Below are positions 60,849 to 64,000 of a stretch of DNA of 64,000 nucleotides, piece after piece (positions within the stretch are counted from its first letter, which is position 1; each line of letters starts with the position of its first letter). The notes below the pieces were generated by a model that worked only from the letters and a program-made list of their open reading frames with translations, made no database searches and had not been told where the DNA came from. The stretch is from Legionella cincinnatiensis (lineage in GTDB: Bacteria; Pseudomonadota; Gammaproteobacteria; Legionellales; Legionellaceae), in the NCBI RefSeq assembly GCF_900452415.1, contig NZ_UGNX01000001.1:1860001-1924000 (forward strand), read 5' to 3'. The translations under genes were made by a program, and so were the position numbers.

Positions 60849-60878
60849 ATTGTACCCCCGCAACGCGGGGATGGCTAT
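60849..60878 (+). repeat. Single unit resembling a type I-E CRISPR repeat
   Basis: About 30 bases centred on the stem CCCCGC (60856-60861) with GCGGGG (60865-60870) and followed by ATGGC resemble the I-E repeat form (CCCCGC, stem, GCGGGGAT). It occurs once in the window, without spacers or cas genes. It may be an orphan repeat or just a GC-rich hairpin. The 254-base gap around it has nothing else. Confidence 0.25.
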
Positions 60879-60933
60879 GTGCTTCTAAAGAGGTTTTCAC
60901 AGAAGATGAACATTATTTTATAAATCCAAAAAG

Positions 60934-63900
60934 TTAAGGTGTCTTATTGTGAGTTTGTTCCTGCTGCATTTCATTTTGTACTGGTTTTATTGTTGGTCGT
61001 TGAAACAAAGACAATGAATGGAGCGGTTCCTCAATCTCTACTTCATCGTTATTTTTCTTAGAAGAGTTTTTCTCATTTTCATCGACTAATTTTTCGTACA
61101 ATATCGCATGGGAAGCTGGAACCTCTTTTTTAACAATATGGGTTTCCTCTTTGGGAGTAATGATCCAACGAAAGAAAGGAAGTTGGCTAAGAAAGTTGGC
61201 AAAAGAAAGCTGTCCTGCCCACCAAGCACGAAGATTGGGAAATAAAATTCCTTCACCTCGCCATGCAGCACGAATGTCTGCAAGAAATCCAACGAGCAGA
61301 CTTGGATTTTTTACAATTTGTACACTACCAGCAGCAGTAGGATCATAATGTTCTTGCAGTCGTACTTTTTGAATATCTTCAACGATTACAGAATCTTGTT
61401 TGATTTGTTTTAATTCACTTAACCATCGTTTTAACAGTTTGGGCGTTTTGATGTTGTGGATAGGAGTACTTTGCTCTATATCCTTCTGATCTTGGGGCAA
61501 TTGCTCTGTAAATTCACGCCAAAGTTCTTGCGCTTTTAGATTATGTTGTTTCAGTTGCTCATGGATGATGTCGATATTTGGGTTTTTTTGTTCTAATTGA
61601 GCTTCAATTACTTGAAGAGTTAGGTCTTTACTGTGATTGTATTTTTCTAAAAACTCGCTCCAAGCTATTGTTAAATCATTATCTTCAGTTTGAAGTGCTG
61701 CATAACGATCTGAAAAATACGATAAGTAATTATCATAAGCACGATGGAACAAGCGGCGAAGCTCTTTCGTATGGGTTGCAAAAATTTGCAGTTTTCTAAT
61801 AAAGTCCTCGGGATTAAGATAGAAATCAGTATTAACTTGGTTGATACCAAAATCCTTTTTAAGTTCATTGAGATTCAAAACCATTTGTGTCTCACCAATC
61901 GCACCATATCGTCCAGAGCGGCCAATAATTTGACCATAACTTCTTTCTCCATGAGGAAGATAAGTCAGTAAGACTTTAAGCCCTGCCTTATGAGCTTTCT
62001 CTTTGAGTTCAATATCAACACCTCTTCCTTCCATCTCAGTGGTAATAGTGACTTGGCCTGGTTTTCCAGCTTCATTTTTAATATAGTTTGCTTCAGAAAT
62101 GGATTCATCATAATCGATTCCCGCATGAATACGAGTCAGTTTGGGCAAACCCTCTTGATTTCGTTTTGATTTTAAACGCTCCTCTAATTTATCATGAAGT
62201 ATTTTAGATTCATTGTCGTTTTTACAAATCAAAAGAATTGGTTGATGTTTCGCTCTCGACTCCAAGATATGATCGACTAACGCATCTAATTGTTTTGTTT
62301 CATTTTGAGTAATGCGAGTAGGGCGATCAAAACGGCGTATTCCTTTATGTCTTGGTACAAAGATAAATTGCGTTCCAAATTCAGATTGAGCTTCTCTTTG
62401 TTCCATCTGTGAGCCTATAGTCCCAGTTACTGCATGTAAGCTGCCTTGATTATAGGCTTTAAGTAGGGTATTAGAAGAACTACTAAAGGTAATTTTTCTT
62501 ATAGGATCAATGTTAAAAACACGTTTCTTATTTTTACATTGCTCAAGTGCTTCTTTTAGATATGGATTTTCTATATTAGGGTTTTGTGCTTTTATGAGAC
62601 GATTGAGTTCGGCATGTAAGCATTGATGCACTCCATCACCAAAATTAGAGTTCTTACTAATACGTGAACCGATGAGACACATCGCAGCAGCTACTTTTTT
62701 ATCACCAAGCGGAGTCGGCGTGGTGGCATCAGCTACAACTGTATAATCAACATTATATTCCAGATGACGAGCTGTATAGGCTGCATCTTGCCATTTTTCT
62801 AGTTGTGAGACAGGTATTGATTTAATAATTTGGAATAACCCGGGGTTTCTTGTCTCAATAAAAGTGAGTAGTTGTTCATTGCAACGTTGTTTGTTTTCTA
62901 AGTATGTTTTTTCAGTATCACTTTGCGCAAAAAAATCCATCAGTAATGGGAAAAGTGCTAGCAAATCGATATTTTGCTTAGGGATTGTCGAAGAGTAGTT
63001 ATATTTTAAATTTGCAACATCAAAATAAGTGACATCGGCTTCATCCAGTAATAAGGCTCGTTTTTCAGGATCTTTATTAAGTACTTGATCCGATTTATTT
63101 TGGCTGAATGCTTTATTACGAAACAGGCATAGATTTTCAGGATCAGAGAAATTAATTCCGCCCATTTTATAATCTTCAATTTTAGATGAAGAGGTAATGA
63201 AATTAACTTCAGCGCCCAGAGAGTTAAAGAAAGGCAATGAGTCAAGGTAATCACGTTCTGCAAGAGCTAAGTTGCTGGTCAAAAAATCTACAGTTTTGCC
63301 TTTAAGGAATTGACAGGCATTTAGAATCATCATGATTCGTGTTTTTCCTTCCCCAGTTCCTATTTCAGCAGTAACTTTATTACCTGTTTCCAAGAGGGAA
63401 AGGATGGCTATAATTTGAGTGGTATTTAGCTCATAGGAGCGTCCAGGTACTTGGCTTTTACCCACAAATTCTGGAAGACGACCTTTACATCGATGTAATA
63501 ACTCTGCTGTGAGCATAACCATTTTAATATGATTTGCAGGTGGTCTTTCTTTAAATAATTTAAGTTGGTCCAATATTTGTTGGGTAGATAAGTCTCTTAC
63601 TCGTTCTTGTTCATTTTTAATTTCATCAAGATAGTCTTGAGTGAATATTTTTTGGACTTCAGGCATCTGTTTCAGCGTTTTTTTCGCAGCATCGAGCTTG
63701 AATCCATTTTCTTTTTCACGTCCGTCATGGGTGCTTGTGGCACAAGGGTGTTTGTCGAAGTATTGGTATCGTTCTTCAACTTTTCTTTCAGATATTTCTG
63801 TTCCAGATCGTACTGTTTTAGTCCAGTCTATAAAGGTGGATAAGGAAGGAAATGGGGCATGTTGATAGTACTTGTGAAGAAATTGAGTGATTGAATCATT

Positions 63901-64000
63901 TTCTTTATTTTCATGAATAAATTTAAGAAAAGTGTGGACATCTGCTTTGCTGCATTTCACTCCATTATTCATTTGGGTGATTACAGCATTAATGTAATCT
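60934..64000 (-). CDS. SecA-like DEAD-motor protein, effector candidate (5' end outside the window)
   Basis: At least 1012 residues; the frame continues past its first in-window ATG (63972) with no ribosome site there, so the true start is beyond the edge. Counted from that ATG: SecA-like Q-motif L-N-T-T-Q near 182, Walker A A-E-I-G-T-G-E-G-K-T at 202-211, DEAD at 310-313, then I-T-T-E-M-E-G-R-G-V-D-I near 650 and the arginine-finger element Q-I-I-G-R-S-G-R-Y-G near 688. This is the nucleotide-binding core of SecA without an obvious preprotein cross-linking domain or zinc tail. The C-terminus is coiled-coil and charged. It is not housekeeping SecA. Role unknown, perhaps a host-directed helicase-like protein. 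Confidence 0.72.
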   Translation of the reverse strand, partial: DYINAVITQMNNGVKCSKADVHTFLKFIHENKENDSITQFLHKYYQHAPFPSLSTFIDWTKTVRSGTEISERKVEERYQYFDKHPCATSTHDGREKENGFKLDAAKKTLKQMPEVQKIFTQDYLDEIKNEQERVRDLSTQQILDQLKLFKERPPANHIKMVMLTAELLHRCKGRLPEFVGKSQVPGRSYELNTTQIIAILSLLETGNKVTAEIGTGEGKTRIMMILNACQFLKGKTVDFLTSNLALAERDYLDSLPFFNSLGAEVNFITSSSKIEDYKMGGINFSDPENLCLFRNKAFSQNKSDQVLNKDPEKRALLLDEADVTYFDVANLKYNYSSTIPKQNIDLLALFPLLMDFFAQSDTEKTYLENKQRCNEQLLTFIETRNPGLFQIIKSIPVSQLEKWQDAAYTARHLEYNVDYTVVADATTPTPLGDKKVAAAMCLIGSRISKNSNFGDGVHQCLHAELNRLIKAQNPNIENPYLKEALEQCKNKKRVFNIDPIRKITFSSSSNTLLKAYNQGSLHAVTGTIGSQMEQREAQSEFGTQFIFVPRHKGIRRFDRPTRITQNETKQLDALVDHILESRAKHQPILLICKNDNESKILHDKLEERLKSKRNQEGLPKLTRIHAGIDYDESISEANYIKNEAGKPGQVTITTEMEGRGVDIELKEKAHKAGLKVLLTYLPHGERSYGQIIGRSGRYGAIGETQMVLNLNELKKDFGINQVNTDFYLNPEDFIRKLQIFATHTKELRRLFHRAYDNYLSYFSDRYAALQTEDNDLTIAWSEFLEKYNHSKDLTLQVIEAQLEQKNPNIDIIHEQLKQHNLKAQELWREFTEQLPQDQKDIEQSTPIHNIKTPKLLKRWLSELKQIKQDSVIVEDIQKVRLQEHYDPTAAGSVQIVKNPSLLVGFLADIRAAWRGEGILFPNLRAWWAGQLSFANFLSQLPFFRWIITPKEETHIVKKEVPASHAILYEKLVDENEKNSSKKNNDEVEIEEPLHSLSLFQRPTIKPVQNEMQQEQTHNKTP

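Noticed and set aside
60840..60900. A CRISPR array.
   Set aside because: Only one repeat-like unit and no spacer-repeat periodicity.
1..64000. tRNA, rRNA genes, an integrated prophage or an intact insertion sequence.
   Set aside because: No cloverleaf-like segments, rRNA sequence, phage structural genes or complete transposase frames were seen by eye.

Overview
The window looks like the chromosome of a Legionella species, probably not L. pneumophila itself. It is AT-rich, and a gammaproteobacterial core gene set (hemL, mnmC, prpBCD, ppsR, dacB, pilBCD, hpt, pepN) is interleaved with single genes of eukaryote-like character: ankyrin repeats, two protein-kinase-like proteins, a Fic protein, a large coiled-coil protein, a HAD-like protein and a SecA-like helicase. 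That mixture is typical of Dot/Icm effector-rich genomes. The species is not fixed by anything I can see. No tRNA, rRNA, CRISPR array or intact prophage was found.

Layout. 1-7821: end of hemL, a POT-type transporter overlapping mnmC, then the methylcitrate genes prpB-prpC-prpD. 7900-10808: an ankyrin protein and a divergent kinase-like protein. 10809-17135: a gene-fragment-like gap, a secreted GH18 chitinase, ppsR, small membrane and Sel1-like proteins, an RpiB-like isomerase, and an APC permease behind a hairpin-rich leader. 17418-23041: a Fic protein, dacB, a small secreted protein, and a kinase with six 13-residue acidic repeats. 23321-26842: an AHL-lactonase-like enzyme, an isochorismatase-fold amidohydrolase, and an MFS transporter behind a promoter and a short ORF with six consecutive Val codons. 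26981-39711: coiled-coil protein, stress and redox genes, and a CopA-CopB-type fusion. 39776-39991: a palindromic MITE-like element. 40377-50116: ribosome hibernation/CBS pair, AGMO-like hydroxylase, YjjG-like HAD, pilBCD, methyltransferase, DUF1820, hpt. 50486-64000: hypothetical genes, a SulP-STAS-cNMP transporter, pepN, a VOC protein, a HAD-like effector candidate, UPF0114 protein, and a SecA-like protein that runs off the right edge.

How genes work together. prpC, prpD and prpB supply three steps of the methylcitrate cycle, with an aconitase expected elsewhere. pilB, pilC and pilD give the extension ATPase, platform protein and prepilin peptidase of type IV pili, and PilD also serves type II secretion, the likely export route of the GH18 enzyme.

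The most interesting feature is the leader of the MFS transporter at 25283-26572. A TTGACA-N18-TACTAT promoter precedes a 38-codon ORF containing six adjacent Val codons. The ORF ends in a segment complementary to the loop of a 12-bp hairpin, and an octamer inside it is an exact complement of the transporter's Shine-Dalgarno sequence. This suggests valine-responsive attenuation, possibly at translation, and makes valine or another branched-chain amino acid the first guess for the substrate.
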